NCBI RefSeq assembly: GCF_029968095.1
Contig: NZ_JASCIR010000010.1
Span: 124,001 to 188,000 of the forward strand
Origin: Streptomyces solicavernae
Lineage (GTDB): Bacteria > Actinomycetota > Actinomycetes > Streptomycetales > Streptomycetaceae
Direction: 5' to 3'
Length of the DNA: 64,000 nt
Shown here one piece after another: positions 42,737 through 51,959 of the stretch; within the stretch, counting starts at the first letter, position 1; every line of letters begins with the position of its first letter. The translations under genes and the position numbers were made by a program. The notes below the pieces were generated by a model. The model was not told the origin of the DNA. It saw only the letters and a program-made list of their open reading frames with translations, and did not search any database.

Positions 42737-43771
42737 TCAGCCCCACAGCGGCCGTTCCCACCACACCGGCGCGGGTACGGCCGTGAGCAGCGCGGAGACC
42801 GCGACGACCACCGCGAGGACCAGTACCTCGACCCGCGCGGGCGCGATCGCCGCGTACGGGTCGGGGGAGCGGCGCAGCCGGACGCGGGCGGCCACCGCCA
42901 GCGCGGCGATCACGGCGACAAGGAGCAGTTTGGCGATCAGGACCCGGCCGTACGCGGTCGTGAACACCGAGTCCAGGGGGAGCTTGCGCAGGGTCGAGCA
43001 GACGCCCGTGGCCGTGATCCCGGCGAACAGAACGGCCGCCACGCGCGCGTAGAGCCCGAGCAGCGCGGCGCCCGCCGTGGGCCGCGCACGCCAGGCCCGC
43101 ATCGTGCGCAGCACCTGCAGCAGCCCGCCCGCCCACAGCGCCGCGCACGTCAGGTGGACCAGCGTGAGCGCACTGCCGAGCAGCGGGTCGTCCTCCCGGC
43201 CGAGACCTGGGTGCGCGCGCAGCGCCTCCGCGACGATCACCGCGGCGAGCGGCACCGTGGCGGTGCCGGGACGCCGCGACTGCGCGCAGAACCCGGCCGC
43301 CACGAAGGCGTTGACCTCGGCAAGCGCGAGCAGCCCGTCCGTCGTCTCGTACAGCCGCCCCGGGTGCAGCTCGTCGAGCGACCCCGGCACCAGGTTGCCG
43401 TTGGCGACGATCAGCGCGAGGCCCACGGCGGAGGCGGCGCCGACGAAGGCCGCGACGAGCGCCCAGCTCCGCGCCGTGCCCTCCGGCGCGTCCGGCACCC
43501 GCCGCGCCAGCCACACGGCCGCCGACTCCCCGACGAGCACGCACAGCGCGGCGAACATCGTGATCCGCAGCAACGTGACGACCCCGGCCCCGGGCGGGGT
43601 GGCCTCGCCGGTGCCGTCGAGCGCGAGCGCGGGCCCGAGCAGCGGGACGAGGGCGGCGGCGGCGACAAGCACGAGCACAGCCAGCGCCCGCCGCACCGCG
43701 GCCCGCCGTACGGCCGTGCCCACTTCGGGCACCTCGTCCCGCGCGGCGACGGAGGGTTCGGGCATGCTCAT
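42737..43771 (-). CDS. CopD family copper resistance membrane protein
   Basis: 344 residues from ATG 43771 (MSMPEPSVAARDE); a longer open frame to 44005 lacks codon bias. About nine membrane helices. The CopD domain is in the second half: HLTCAALWAGGLLQVLRTM with the conserved His/Trp, and VCSTLRKLPLDSVFTTAYGRVLIAK-type late segment. Members move copper across the membrane or into it for protein loading. No CopC or copper chaperone gene is adjacent. It is convergent with the lysoplasmalogenase gene with 9 bp between stops. Confidence 0.85.
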   Translation of the reverse strand: MSMPEPSVAARDEVPEVGTAVRRAAVRRALAVLVLVAAAALVPLLGPALALDGTGEATPPGAGVVTLLRITMFAALCVLVGESAAVWLARRVPDAPEGTARSWALVAAFVGAASAVGLALIVANGNLVPGSLDELHPGRLYETTDGLLALAEVNAFVAAGFCAQSRRPGTATVPLAAVIVAEALRAHPGLGREDDPLLGSALTLVHLTCAALWAGGLLQVLRTMRAWRARPTAGAALLGLYARVAAVLFAGITATGVCSTLRKLPLDSVFTTAYGRVLIAKLLLVAVIAALAVAARVRLRRSPDPYAAIAPARVEVLVLAVVVAVSALLTAVPAPVWWERPLWG

Positions 43772-43885
43772 CGACTGATCGTCACCGGAACCTCCGGGCT
43801 CGGCAAGCTCGAAGGTCCACCGGGGCTTCCCTCGCCCACCCGCTGCCTCCCTCAGCTTTGCAGGACGCCGGGAAGGGACGCGGAA

Positions 43886-43914
43886 ACGGGCCGCCCGCAG
43901 ACCGGACGGCCCGT
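43886..43914 (-). terminator. Terminator of the subtilase gene
   Basis: An inverted repeat of 8 perfect outer pairs (43886-43893 with 43907-43914) plus 3 inner pairs, 16 bp after the subtilase stop on the minus strand. Confidence 0.65.
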
Positions 43915-43929
43915 GCACCTGCGGCAGGG

Positions 43930-45465
43930 CTACTTGCGCACCGCGTCCAGCGCGTCCACGATGCCGAAGCCGTAGAAGCCGTTCAGGTTCTTGCCGCCCT
44001 CGCACTCCGCTTCGACCTTGCCGTCGCCGTCAGGGTCGTACGGCTCGGTCGGGCAGCCCGGGTTGTCCGCCTGCACCTTGAGGAGCCGCTGCAGCTGCGC
44101 CGGGCCCGCCTTCGGGTGCGTGGACTTCAGCAGCGCGGCCACACCCGCGGCGTGCGGCGACGCCATCGAAGTGCCCTGCAGCCAGCCGTACTTGTTCCCC
44201 GGCATGGTGGACAGGATCCGCCCGTTCTTCGACGGGGTGTCCGGCAGCTGGTACTTGTCGCCGCCCGGCGCCGCGACGTCGACGACGCCCTTGCCGTACG
44301 TGGAGTAGTACGACTTGAGGTTCTTGTCGCCGGTCGCGCTGACCGTGACCACGCCCGGGAGCTGCGTCGGGACGTCGAAGCACTCGCTCGGGTCGATCTC
44401 GCGCTCCACCGGAGTGGAGTCGTCCGGCGAGGAGTCGTCCAGGATCGAGTCCGAGGCCAGGTCGTGGTTGGAGTTGCCCGCCGAGGCCAGGTTGAGGGTG
44501 CCCTTGCGCTGGGCGTACAGCTGGGCCCGGTTGACCGCGTCGACGATGGCCTTCTGGTCCGGGTCGTCCATGCAGTTGTACAGCCACGGGTCCACGTAGT
44601 AGCTGTTGTTGGTGATCTCGATGCCCTTGTCGGCGGCGAACACGAAGGCGCAGACGACGCTCTCCGGGTAGAACAGGCCGTTGTCCGGGTCGCTCACCTT
44701 GATGCTCGCGACCTTCACGCCGGGCGCGACGCCGGCGACGCCGATGCCGTTGCGCGCGGCCGCGATCTCCCCCGCGACGTGGGTGCCGTGGTAGTTGTCC
44801 GCCGTGTACGGACGCCAGGCGCCCGGCGAGGTGTCCGCCTTGCCGCCCGCGCAGTTCGCGGACTGCGAGGCCGAGAAGTTGGGCGCGAGGTCCGGGTGGG
44901 TGTCGTCCACGCCGGTGTCGATCACGCCGACCGTCACCTCGGAGCTGCCGGGGTTGATCTTCGCGGCCTTGTCGGCGCCGATCGCCCGCAGGTCCCACTG
45001 GTCGGCTTCCATCGGCTCGGCGTCCGTGGCCGCCGACTTGACGCTCGCCGCGGGCGCGTCGACGTACGTGGGGGCGCCCTCCTCGGTCGTGCCCGCCGCC
45101 CGCAGCGGGGAGGTCCGCGTCGCGCCCGCGGACTGCACACCGCGCGCCTTGCGGATTTCCTTGCCGAAGTCCGGGTTCGCCGAGTGCACGACGATGACGC
45201 CTATGCGGTCGTACGCGACGACGACGGTGCCGCCGGCCTTCGCTATCGCCTTCCGCACCGAGGCGATCGTGTCGTCGTCGGCCTTCGTGTTCACCACATA
45301 GGCCAACTTCGGTGCGTCCGCGGCGACTTGGCTCTGCCCGCCCTGGGGCGGCGACGCTGCCGCCGACGCCGAGCCGGGCGCCATCCCGAGCGTCGCCGCC
45401 GAGAGGGCGACGGCCAGACCGACCGGCGCGACGAGGCGGCGGCGTCCGGAGCGCAGATGAGTCAT
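43930..45465 (-). CDS. Secreted S8 family serine peptidase (subtilase)
   Basis: 511 residues. A signal peptide of about 35 residues (basic MTHLRSGRRRLV, hydrophobic core, SASA cleavage area) is followed by an I9-like propeptide (about 45-110: AYVVNTKADDDTIASVRKAIA). The catalytic triad is complete: Asp in VGVIDTGVDDTHPDL, His in YHGTHVAGEIAA and Ser in GTSMASPHAAGVAALL. No membrane anchor or sorting motif at the C-terminus, so it should be released. It stands alone with a terminator behind it and faces a 312-bp region shared with the DUF485/actP operon. Confidence 0.93.
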   Translation of the reverse strand: MTHLRSGRRRLVAPVGLAVALSAATLGMAPGSASAAASPPQGGQSQVAADAPKLAYVVNTKADDDTIASVRKAIAKAGGTVVVAYDRIGVIVVHSANPDFGKEIRKARGVQSAGATRTSPLRAAGTTEEGAPTYVDAPAASVKSAATDAEPMEADQWDLRAIGADKAAKINPGSSEVTVGVIDTGVDDTHPDLAPNFSASQSANCAGGKADTSPGAWRPYTADNYHGTHVAGEIAAARNGIGVAGVAPGVKVASIKVSDPDNGLFYPESVVCAFVFAADKGIEITNNSYYVDPWLYNCMDDPDQKAIVDAVNRAQLYAQRKGTLNLASAGNSNHDLASDSILDDSSPDDSTPVEREIDPSECFDVPTQLPGVVTVSATGDKNLKSYYSTYGKGVVDVAAPGGDKYQLPDTPSKNGRILSTMPGNKYGWLQGTSMASPHAAGVAALLKSTHPKAGPAQLQRLLKVQADNPGCPTEPYDPDGDGKVEAECEGGKNLNGFYGFGIVDALDAVRK

Positions 45466-45663
45466 GGGGTCTCCACTTCATCCGTAAACAAAAGGCCCGA
45501 ACACCAGTCGTGCCCGGGCATCACTTGGCGCGAAGCCAAGGCCTGAACCTAGCGGCGCGGATCCCTGACCGGCAACGACTTCCCGCAGAAAGATGGGGAG
45601 TTGGGGTGCAACGGGCGCGCCGCCGTGCGGTTGCGGTTGAGTGAAGCAAGCATCTGACCCCTG
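45466..45663. other. Intergenic region between the subtilase and acetate uptake genes
   Basis: Part of the 312-bp divergent spacer 45466-45777. It holds the presumed subtilase promoter but no clear hexamers. No gene is supported here. Confidence 0.5.
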
Positions 45664-45691
45664 TTGGATCACGTGTCGATGGGCCTAGCAT
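45664..45691 (+). promoter_or_regulatory. Predicted promoter of the DUF485-actP operon
   Basis: TTGGAT (45664-45669) and TAGCAT (45686-45691) with 16-bp spacing, about 85 bp before the GTG at 45778. It is flanked by a 9-bp inverted repeat: TGGATCACG at 45665-45673 and CGTGATCCA at 45706-45714. Confidence 0.5.
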
Positions 45692-45706
45692 CGCCATCCG
45701 ACCCGC

Positions 45707-45720
45707 GTGATCCAGCTCAC
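45707..45720. promoter_or_regulatory. CRP-like palindrome downstream of the actP promoter
   Basis: GTGA-N6-TCAC at 45707-45720 fits the half-sites of Crp-family operators. From the predicted -10 it would lie just past the transcription start. Acetate uptake genes are known Crp targets in enterobacteria, but regulation here is inferred. Confidence 0.4.
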
Positions 45721-45777
45721 TTGTCAGCGCGAGATCCCGCCCCCCAGACCAACGCACCCGTGTCGCTAGGAGAATCC

Positions 45778-46146
45778 GTGGCCACCGATGCACGACCACC
45801 GTCGAAGGTCGGTTCAGAGACCAGTCCGGCGACGCCCACGACGGAGGCGTTCGTGGAGGTGCAGAAGGGGGCGGAATTCGGCGAACTGCGCCGCTCCCAC
45901 CGTTCCTTCGCCTTCCCTCTGACGATCGCGTTCACCGCCTGGTACCTGCTGTACGTGCTGCTCTCGAACTACGCGGGCGGCTTCATGGGCACCAAGCTGT
46001 TCGGCAACATCAACGTCGCCCTTGTCTTCGGGGTCCTGCAGTTCGTCACCACCTTCGCCATCGCCTGGCTGTACTCGCGGCACGCCGCGAAGAAGCTCGA
46101 CCCCAAGGCTGAGGCGATCAAGTCCCGTATGGAGGCCGGAGCATGA
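45778..46146 (+). CDS. DUF485 membrane protein, ActP partner
   Basis: 122 residues from GTG 45778 with AGGAGA 5 nt upstream; a longer frame from 45664 would begin inside the promoter. The DUF485 core is residues 33-120: ELRRSHRSFAFPLTIAF, helix 1 with TAWYLLYVLLSNYAGGFM, and helix 2 with VFGVLQFVTTFAIAWLY. It corresponds to YjcH, the small protein that always goes with the acetate permease. The stop overlaps the actP start as ATGA. Confidence 0.9.
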   Translation: MATDARPPSKVGSETSPATPTTEAFVEVQKGAEFGELRRSHRSFAFPLTIAFTAWYLLYVLLSNYAGGFMGTKLFGNINVALVFGVLQFVTTFAIAWLYSRHAAKKLDPKAEAIKSRMEAGA

Positions 46147-47789
46147 GCCAGCACGTCTCCCTCGCGGGGCCTTCCGAAGTCCTCGCCGCGTCATCGGAGG
46201 TCAGCGAGCACCAGCCGCTGATTCTCGTGCTGTTCGGCCTCTTCGTCCTCGCGACCCTGTTCATCACCGTCTGGGCCGGCCGGCAGACCAAGGACGCCGC
46301 CGACTTCTACGCGGGCGGCCGCCAGTTCACCGGCTTCCAGAACGGCCTCGCCATCTCCGGCGACTACATGTCCGCCGCGTCGTTCCTCGGCATCGCGGGC
46401 GCCATCTCCCTGTTCGGCTACGACGGCTTCCTGTACTCCATCGGCTTCCTCGTCGCCTGGCTCGTCGCCCTGCTCCTGGTCGCCGAACCGTTGCGCAACT
46501 CCGGCCGGTTCACGATGGGCGACGTGCTCGCGTACCGGATGCGGCAGCGCCCCGTCCGTACCGCCGCGGGCGCCTCCACCATCGTCGTGTCGATCTTCTA
46601 CCTGCTCGCGCAGATGGCCGGAGCGGGCGTCCTCGTCGCGCTGCTGCTCGGCATCACCACCGACGCGGGCAAGATCGGCGTCGTCGCCCTCGTCGGCGTC
46701 CTGATGATCGTGTACGTCACCATCGGCGGCATGAAGGGCACCACCTGGGTGCAGATGGTCAAGGCCGTGCTGCTCATCGGCGGCACCGTCCTGATCACCT
46801 TCCTGATCCTGCTGAAGTTCGGCTTCAACATCTCCGACCTGCTCGGCGCGGCCGCCGAGAACAGCGGCCAGGGCGCGGCGTTCCTGGAGCCCGGGCTCAA
46901 GTACGGCGCCACCGCCACCTCGAAGCTGGACTTCATCTCCCTCGGCATCGCCCTGGTCCTGGGCACCGCAGGACTGCCGCACATCCTGATCCGCTTCTAC
47001 ACGGTGCCCACCGCCAAGGCCGCCCGTAAGTCCGTGAACTGGGCCATCGGCATCATCGGCGCCTTCTACCTGATGACGATCGTCCTCGGGTTCGGCGCCG
47101 CGGCCCTGCTCTCGCCGGACGAGATCACGGCCTCCAACAAGGCGGGCAACACGGCCGCGCCCCTCGCCGCCCTGGAGATCGGCGGCGGTGGCGAGTCGGC
47201 CGGCGGCGCCATCCTGCTCGCCGTGATCTCGGCCGTCGCCTTCGCCACCATCCTCGCGGTGGTCGCCGGTCTGACGCTCGCGTCCTCGTCGTCGTTCGCG
47301 CACGACATCTACGCCAACGTCATCCGCAGGGGTCAGGCCACCGAGAAGGAGGAGGTCCGCGCGGCCCGCTGGGCGACGGTCTTCATCGGCATCGTCTCCA
47401 TCGCGCTCGGCGCCCTGGCCCGCGACCTGAACGTCGCCGGTCTGGTCGCCCTCGCCTTCGCCGTCGCCGCGTCGGCCAACCTGCCGACGATCCTCTACAG
47501 CCTGTTCTGGAAGCGTTTCACCACCCAGGGCGCGCTCTGGTCGATCTACGGCGGCCTCACCTCGTCCGTACTGCTCGTGCTGTTCTCGCCGGTGGTCTCG
47601 GGCAAGCCCACGTCGATGTTCCCGGACGTCGACTTCCACTGGTTCCCGCTGGCGAACCCGGGCATCATCTCGATCCCGCTCGGCTTCCTGCTCGGCTGGC
47701 TCGGCACGGTCCTCTCCAAGGAGGAGCCGGACCAGGGCAAGTACGCGGAGCTGGAGGTCCGCTCCCTCACCGGCACCGGCGCCCACTGA
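46143..47789 (+). CDS. actP: Cation/acetate symporter (SSS family)
   Basis: 548 residues with about 13 membrane helices. Sodium-solute symporter family; the ActP branch is indicated by DFYAGGRQFTGFQNGLAISGDYMSAASF-type start (residues about 56-83), GLPHILIRFYTVP and AVVAGLTLASSSSFAHDIYANV. Takes up acetate and other short acids with sodium or protons. Coupled to the DUF485 gene by a 4-bp overlap and followed by a strong terminator. Confidence 0.94.
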   Translation: MSQHVSLAGPSEVLAASSEVSEHQPLILVLFGLFVLATLFITVWAGRQTKDAADFYAGGRQFTGFQNGLAISGDYMSAASFLGIAGAISLFGYDGFLYSIGFLVAWLVALLLVAEPLRNSGRFTMGDVLAYRMRQRPVRTAAGASTIVVSIFYLLAQMAGAGVLVALLLGITTDAGKIGVVALVGVLMIVYVTIGGMKGTTWVQMVKAVLLIGGTVLITFLILLKFGFNISDLLGAAAENSGQGAAFLEPGLKYGATATSKLDFISLGIALVLGTAGLPHILIRFYTVPTAKAARKSVNWAIGIIGAFYLMTIVLGFGAAALLSPDEITASNKAGNTAAPLAALEIGGGGESAGGAILLAVISAVAFATILAVVAGLTLASSSSFAHDIYANVIRRGQATEKEEVRAARWATVFIGIVSIALGALARDLNVAGLVALAFAVAASANLPTILYSLFWKRFTTQGALWSIYGGLTSSVLLVLFSPVVSGKPTSMFPDVDFHWFPLANPGIISIPLGFLLGWLGTVLSKEEPDQGKYAELEVRSLTGTGAH

Positions 47790-47810
47790 GCCGAATCCCG
47801 TTCCGGTCGG

Positions 47811-47856
47811 ACGCCGCGGCCCCGTCGTAGATCCCTACGACGGGGCTGCGGCGCGT
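47811..47856 (+). terminator. Terminator of the DUF485-actP operon
   Basis: A stem of about 20 pairs with one bulge (47811-47830 with 47835-47856) and a 4-nt loop, 22 bp after the actP stop. Confidence 0.88.
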
Positions 47857-47939
47857 CTCGTGGGATCGGGCCCCGTGTCCTTGTCGGTCCCGTCACGTAG
47901 GCTCGATCACCAAGGAAACCGGAAAGGGAGGGGGCCGAC

Positions 47940-48938
47940 GTGCTCATCGACACCTACGGCAGAGTGGCCACCGACCTGCGGGTCTCACTGACCGACCGGT
48001 GCAATCTGCGGTGTACGTACTGCATGCCCGAGGAGGGCCTGCAGTGGCTGGCCAAGCCGGACCTGCTCACCGACGACGAGATCGTCCGCCTCATCCGCAT
48101 CGCCGTCACACAGCTCGGCATCACCGAGGTCCGCTTCACCGGCGGCGAGCCCCTGCTCCGCCCAGGGCTCGTCGGCATCGTCGAGCGCTGCGCGGCCCTG
48201 GAGCCGCGCCCCAAGATGTCCCTGACCACCAACGGCATCGGCCTCAAGCGCACGGCCCAGGCCCTCAAGGCCGCGGGCCTCGACCGGGTCAACGTCTCCC
48301 TGGACACCCTCAGGCCGGACGTCTTCAAGACCCTGACCCGCCGCGACCGCCACCACGACGTCCTGGACGGCATGGCCGCAGCCCGCGAGGCCGGCCTCAC
48401 CCCGGTCAAGGTCAACTCGGTCCTGATGCCGGGCCTCAACGCCGACGAATCCCCCGACCTCCTCGCCTGGGCCGTGGAGAACGACTACGAGCTCCGCTTC
48501 ATCGAGCAGATGCCCCTCGACGCCCAGCACGGCTGGAAGAGGGACGGCATGATCACCGCCGGTGACATCCTGGCGTCGCTGCGGACGCGCTTCACGCTCA
48601 CCGAGGAGGGCCAGGAGGAGCGCGGCTCCGCCCCGGCCGAGCGCTGGATCGTGGACGGCGGCCCGCACACGGTCGGCGTCATCGCCTCGGTGACCCGCCC
48701 CTTCTGCGCCGCCTGCGACCGCACCCGCCTCACCGCCGACGGCCAGGTCCGCACCTGCCTCTTCGCCACCGAGGAGACCGACCTGCGCGCCGCGCTCCGC
48801 TCCGACGGCGAGGACGGTTCGGACGAGACGATCGCCCGGATCTGGAAGCAGGCCATGTGGGGCAAGAAGGCGGGCTCGGGCCTGGACGACCCGTCGTTCC
48901 TGCAGCCCGCCCGCCCGATGTCGGCGATCGGCGGCTGA
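47940..48938 (+). CDS. moaA: GTP 3',8-cyclase (molybdenum cofactor biosynthesis)
   Basis: 332 residues, GTG start at 47940 with GGGAGGGGG upstream. A radical SAM enzyme that starts molybdopterin synthesis. The N-terminal cluster motif is CNLRCTYC (residues about 19-26), SAM-site residues are in FTGGEPLLRPG, and the second cluster motif is CAACDRTRLTADGQVRTCLF near 262-281. The essential C-terminal Gly-Gly is present (SAIGG). No other moa gene is adjacent. Confidence 0.95.
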   Translation: MLIDTYGRVATDLRVSLTDRCNLRCTYCMPEEGLQWLAKPDLLTDDEIVRLIRIAVTQLGITEVRFTGGEPLLRPGLVGIVERCAALEPRPKMSLTTNGIGLKRTAQALKAAGLDRVNVSLDTLRPDVFKTLTRRDRHHDVLDGMAAAREAGLTPVKVNSVLMPGLNADESPDLLAWAVENDYELRFIEQMPLDAQHGWKRDGMITAGDILASLRTRFTLTEEGQEERGSAPAERWIVDGGPHTVGVIASVTRPFCAACDRTRLTADGQVRTCLFATEETDLRAALRSDGEDGSDETIARIWKQAMWGKKAGSGLDDPSFLQPARPMSAIGG

Positions 48939-48972
48939 CGGCGGGCTCGCCGCCCCCCGGCGAGCTCTCCAT

Positions 48973-49036
48973 CCCCGGCGGTTCTCAGCTCCCGGCGGTT
49001 CTCAGCTCCCGGCGGGCTCTCCGCCCCCGGCGGGCG
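48973..49036. repeat. 17-bp tandem repeat at the convergent moaA end
   Basis: Three to four copies of a 17-bp unit (cccggcggttctcagct) fill the gap after moaA and enter the last codons of the convergent small gene. Confidence 0.75.
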
Positions 49037-49292
49037 AGTCCTCCCAGTCCGCGAGACGGACGACATCCTTCAAGAACCCGCGTACGCCAAGGAACTTGGA
49101 CAAGTGCTCGCGGTGCTCCTCGCAGGCCAGCCAGGTCTTGCGCCGCTCCGGCGTGTGCAGCTTCGGGTTGTTCCACGCGAGCACCCACACCGCGTCGGCG
49201 CGGCAGCCCTTGGCGGAGCACTGCGGGGTGGCGGGGGAGTCGGACGGTGTGCCGGGGAGGCCGGGAAGCCCGGGAAGACCTGGTGAATTCAC
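49002..49292 (-). CDS. Small conserved streptomycete protein with Cys/His metal site
   Basis: 96 residues, GTG start at 49292. After a collagen-like Gly-Leu-Pro segment, the conserved part is CSAKGCRADAVWVLAWNNPK, then RRKTWLACEEHREHLSKFL and VRGFLKDVV. The CxxxxC and CxxHxxxH arrangement suggests one zinc site. I know this family only as conserved hypothetical in streptomycetes. The C-terminus (SPAGGGEPAGS) comes from the 17-bp repeat. Confidence 0.8.
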   Translation of the reverse strand: MNSPGLPGLPGLPGTPSDSPATPQCSAKGCRADAVWVLAWNNPKLHTPERRKTWLACEEHREHLSKFLGVRGFLKDVVRLADWEDSPAGGGEPAGS

Positions 49293-49320
49293 GCCTCAAC
49301 CCTAGACAACGCAGAAAAGG

Positions 49321-49358
49321 CGACGCCGAGCAGCCACGGGGGGAGCTGCCCGGCGTCG
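49321..49358 (-). terminator. Rho-independent terminator of the DUF3099 gene
   Basis: A stem of 8+4 pairs around single-base bulges (49321-49333 with 49346-49358), followed on the minus strand by CCTTTTCTG, a rare T-run for this genome. It lies about 110 bp after the DUF3099 stop. Confidence 0.78.
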
Positions 49359-49468
49359 GTCTGTCGCTCCGACGGGGGATGCGGAGCGCGTACGAAGTAT
49401 GTCATGGGGGAGTGGGTGCGGTGCACCGGAACAACATGATTGATCTGAGCTTTTCTTGAGCTTTGCGC

Positions 49469-49933
49469 TCAGCGCTGTCCCCGTGCCTGTTCACGCCCCG
49501 CGCCGTCACCCTCCGCCGCCTCCGTCGGACCGGCCTCCGTCTGCCCCGCCTCGGTCGGACCCGCCTCGGTCGGACCCGCCTCGGTCGGACCCGCCTCGGT
49601 CGGACCGGCCTCCTCGGCCGCGTCGGGATGCGAGGGCGCGGTGAGCATCGGCCGCACCGGCGCCGGCACGAACGTGGACGGCAGCGAAGGGGCGTTCTCC
49701 CGGCCGGCGTTGGCGATCACCACCGAGATGTACGGGAGGAGTATCCCGAGGACGAGCGCGACGATCGCGACGTGCCGCTCGACGTTCCACAGCACCGCCG
49801 CGAGGATCACGGCGACCGTGCGCACGGACATGGAGATCACATAGCGGCGCTGCCGGCCGCGCACGTCGTCGGCGAGGCCCTGCCGGGCTCCGGTGATCCG
49901 GAACACCTCGTCGTTCCCGTGCTTCCGCATCAC
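49469..49933 (-). CDS. DUF3099 membrane protein with repeat tail
   Basis: 154 residues. The DUF3099 core is residues about 8-75: FRITGARQGLADDVRGRQRRY, then two membrane helices (VRTVAVILAAVLWNVERH and VAIVALVLGILLPYISVVIA). The C-terminal 50 residues are a soluble tail of Glu-Ala-Gly-Pro-Thr units (six copies) encoded by 15-bp repeats at about 49530-49612. It is in the cytoplasmic membrane; function unknown. The tail length is likely to vary between strains. Confidence 0.85.
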   Translation of the reverse strand: MMRKHGNDEVFRITGARQGLADDVRGRQRRYVISMSVRTVAVILAAVLWNVERHVAIVALVLGILLPYISVVIANAGRENAPSLPSTFVPAPVRPMLTAPSHPDAAEEAGPTEAGPTEAGPTEAGPTEAGQTEAGPTEAAEGDGAGREQARGQR

Positions 49934-50118
49934 GTCCCACCACCCCGCCCGCTGTACCGGCTCGTCCCGGTCTGAACATCTCCACGGTACGCCTGGCCTG
50001 CGCCGCCGTGGAGGCCGGGGCGGCCGTGCCCGCGCCGGGTGATCGTCCCGACATGCGCGCTCCGGTCGCAGGCCTGAGACTGTCGGTAACTGCTCACCGA
50101 GCCGTATGAGGAGGAGCC

Positions 50119-50391
50119 ATGGGCTGGTTGTGGGCGATCATTGTGGGATTCGTGCTGGGCCTGCTCGCCAAGGCGATTCTCCCCGGCAAGCAGCACATGC
50201 CGCTGTGGCTGACGACCGTGCTCGGCATCATCGGCGGCGTGGTCGGCAACTCCCTCGCGGCGGGCTTCGGCATCGCCGAGACGAGGGGCATCGACTGGGG
50301 CCGGCACGCCCTGCAGGTGGCCGCAGCCGTGGTGCTGGTCTTCCTCGGCGACATGGCCTACAAGGCGGTCCGCGGTAAACAGACCACCTAG
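50119..50391 (+). CDS. GlsB/YeaQ/YmgE family stress response membrane protein
   Basis: 90 residues, three predicted helices: GWLWAIIVGFVLGLLAKAIL, LTTVLGIIGGVVGNSLA and ALQVAAAVVLVFLGDMAY. The family is small, glycine-rich, and linked to general stress in several bacteria; the mechanism is unknown. GAGGAG precedes the ATG by 6 nt. A long inverted repeat ends the transcript. Confidence 0.88.
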   Translation: MGWLWAIIVGFVLGLLAKAILPGKQHMPLWLTTVLGIIGGVVGNSLAAGFGIAETRGIDWGRHALQVAAAVVLVFLGDMAYKAVRGKQTT

Positions 50392-50410
50392 AGCCGTCCA
50401 GTACGGACGA

Positions 50411-50470
50411 CGAGGGGCCGGTCCCCTGTGGCCACAGGTCCCCCTATGACCACAGGGGACCGGCCCCTCG
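50411..50470. terminator. Bidirectional terminator between the GlsB-type gene and tyrS
   Basis: A perfect 21-bp inverted repeat (50411-50431 with 50450-50470) with an 18-nt loop, placed 20 bp from each convergent stop. Confidence 0.92.
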
Positions 50471-50492
50471 TGCGCGTGCGTTCTCTACCGGG

Positions 50493-51764
50493 TCACGCGT
50501 CGATGACCTCGATCGCCGCCAGGTTCTTCTTGCCGCGGCGCAGGACCAGCCACCGCCCGTGCAGCAGCTGCTCCCGCTCGGCCACGGCGTCCTCGGCGGT
50601 CACCTTGACGTTGTTCACGTACGCCCCGCCCTCCTTCACCGTGCGCCGCGCGGCGGACTTGCTGGCGACCAGGCCGACCTCGGCGAACAGGTCGACGACC
50701 GGGCCGAGTTCGGTCACCTGCGCGTGCGGCACCTCGGAGAGCGCCGCGCTCAGCGTGGCCTCGTCGAGGCCGTCCAGCTCGCCCTGGCCGAAAAGCGCCT
50801 TGGACGCGGCGATCACGGCGGCGCACTGCCCGGCGCCGTGCACCAGCGTGGTCAGCTCCTCGGCCAGCGCCCGCTGCGCGGTCCGCGCCTGCGGCCGCTC
50901 CTGCGTGACCTGCTCCAGCTCCTCAAGCTCGGTCTGCGACTTGAAGCTGAGGATGCGCATGTACGTCGAGATGTCCCGGTCGTCGACGTTCAGCCAGAAC
51001 TGGTAGAAGGCGTACGGCGTGGTCAACTCCGGGTCGAGCCAGACGGCGCCGCCCTCGGTCTTGCCGAACTTGGTGCCGTCCGCCTTCGTCATCAGCGGCG
51101 TGGCCATCGCGTGCGCGTGCGCCTCCGGCTCCAGGCGGTGGATCAGGTCCAGGCCCGCCGTGAGGTTGCCCCACTGGTCGGAGCCGCCGGACTGCAGCAC
51201 GCAGCCGTAGCGCCGGTAGAGCTCCAGGTAGTCCATGCCCTGCAGCAGCTGGTAGCTGAACTCGGTGTAGCTGATGCCCTGGTCGGACTCCAGGCGGCGG
51301 GCCACCGAGTCCTTGGTGAGCATCTTGTTGACCCGGAAGTGCTTGCCGATGTCCCGCAGGAACTCGATGGCGGACATGCCGCCCGTCCAGTCCAGGTTGT
51401 TGACCATCGTCGCGGCGTTGTCGCCGGACTCGAAGTCCAGGAACGGCTGGATCTGCGAGCGCACCCGCTCGACCCACAGCGCGACGGTCTCCGGCGAGTT
51501 CAGCGTGCGCTCGGCGGTCGGCTTCGGGTCGCCGATCTGGCCCGTGGCACCGCCGACCAGGGCCAGCGGACGGTGGCCCGCCTGCTGCAGCCGGCGCATG
51601 GTGAGCACCTGCACCAGGTGGCCGACGTGCAGGCTCGGCGCGGTCGGGTCGAAGCCGCAATAGAACGTGATCGGGCCGTCCGCGAGCGCCTTGCGCAGTG
51701 CGTCCTCGTCAGTGGACTGCGCGAAAAGTCCGCGCCACTGAAGCTCGTCGACGATGTCCGTCAC
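50493..51764 (-). CDS. tyrS: Tyrosine--tRNA ligase
   Basis: 423 residues, GTG start at 51764. Class I synthetase: [15 protein letters not shown] (the HIGH-like motif is HVGH) and [11 protein letters not shown] (the KMSKS equivalent KFGKT). Tyr-recognition stretch [14 protein letters not shown] and [10 protein letters not shown] are typical of bacterial TyrRS. An S4 RNA-binding domain closes the protein ([28 protein letters not shown]). Single gene between two terminators. Confidence 0.96.
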   Translation of the reverse strand: MTDIVDELQWRGLFAQSTDEDALRKALADGPITFYCGFDPTAPSLHVGHLVQVLTMRRLQQAGHRPLALVGGATGQIGDPKPTAERTLNSPETVALWVERVRSQIQPFLDFESGDNAATMVNNLDWTGGMSAIEFLRDIGKHFRVNKMLTKDSVARRLESDQGISYTEFSYQLLQGMDYLELYRRYGCVLQSGGSDQWGNLTAGLDLIHRLEPEAHAHAMATPLMTKADGTKFGKTEGGAVWLDPELTTPYAFYQFWLNVDDRDISTYMRILSFKSQTELEELEQVTQERPQARTAQRALAEELTTLVHGAGQCAAVIAASKALFGQGELDGLDEATLSAALSEVPHAQVTELGPVVDLFAEVGLVASKSAARRTVKEGGAYVNNVKVTAEDAVAEREQLLHGRWLVLRRGKKNLAAIEVIDA

Positions 51765-51870
51765 GATCCCGTGTCTCCTCGAAATGAAAGGTCGGCCGCA
51801 GAGTGGGCCGCTGGACCCAGTCTATGGGGGCCGGGCGGGCGGCCTGAACCGGATTCTGCTGGTGGCAGAG

Positions 51871-51918
51871 GAACCGGAAGGGCCTGCCCCGGCGGCACCC
51901 GTCCGGCCCTTCCGGTTC
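51871..51918 (-). terminator. Terminator of the tldD-tldE operon
   Basis: A perfect 14-bp inverted repeat (51871-51884 with 51905-51918) with a 20-nt loop, about 40 bp after the stop at 51960, followed by further partial copies of the same arm. Confidence 0.78.
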
Positions 51919-51959
51919 TCACCGGACCGGCGGCACCCGCCCTTCCGGTTCTCCCCGGG

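Noticed and set aside
46191..47786. 531-codon minus-strand frame opposite actP
   Set aside because: Mirror frame of a clear symporter gene; composed of Asp/Gly/Arg runs.
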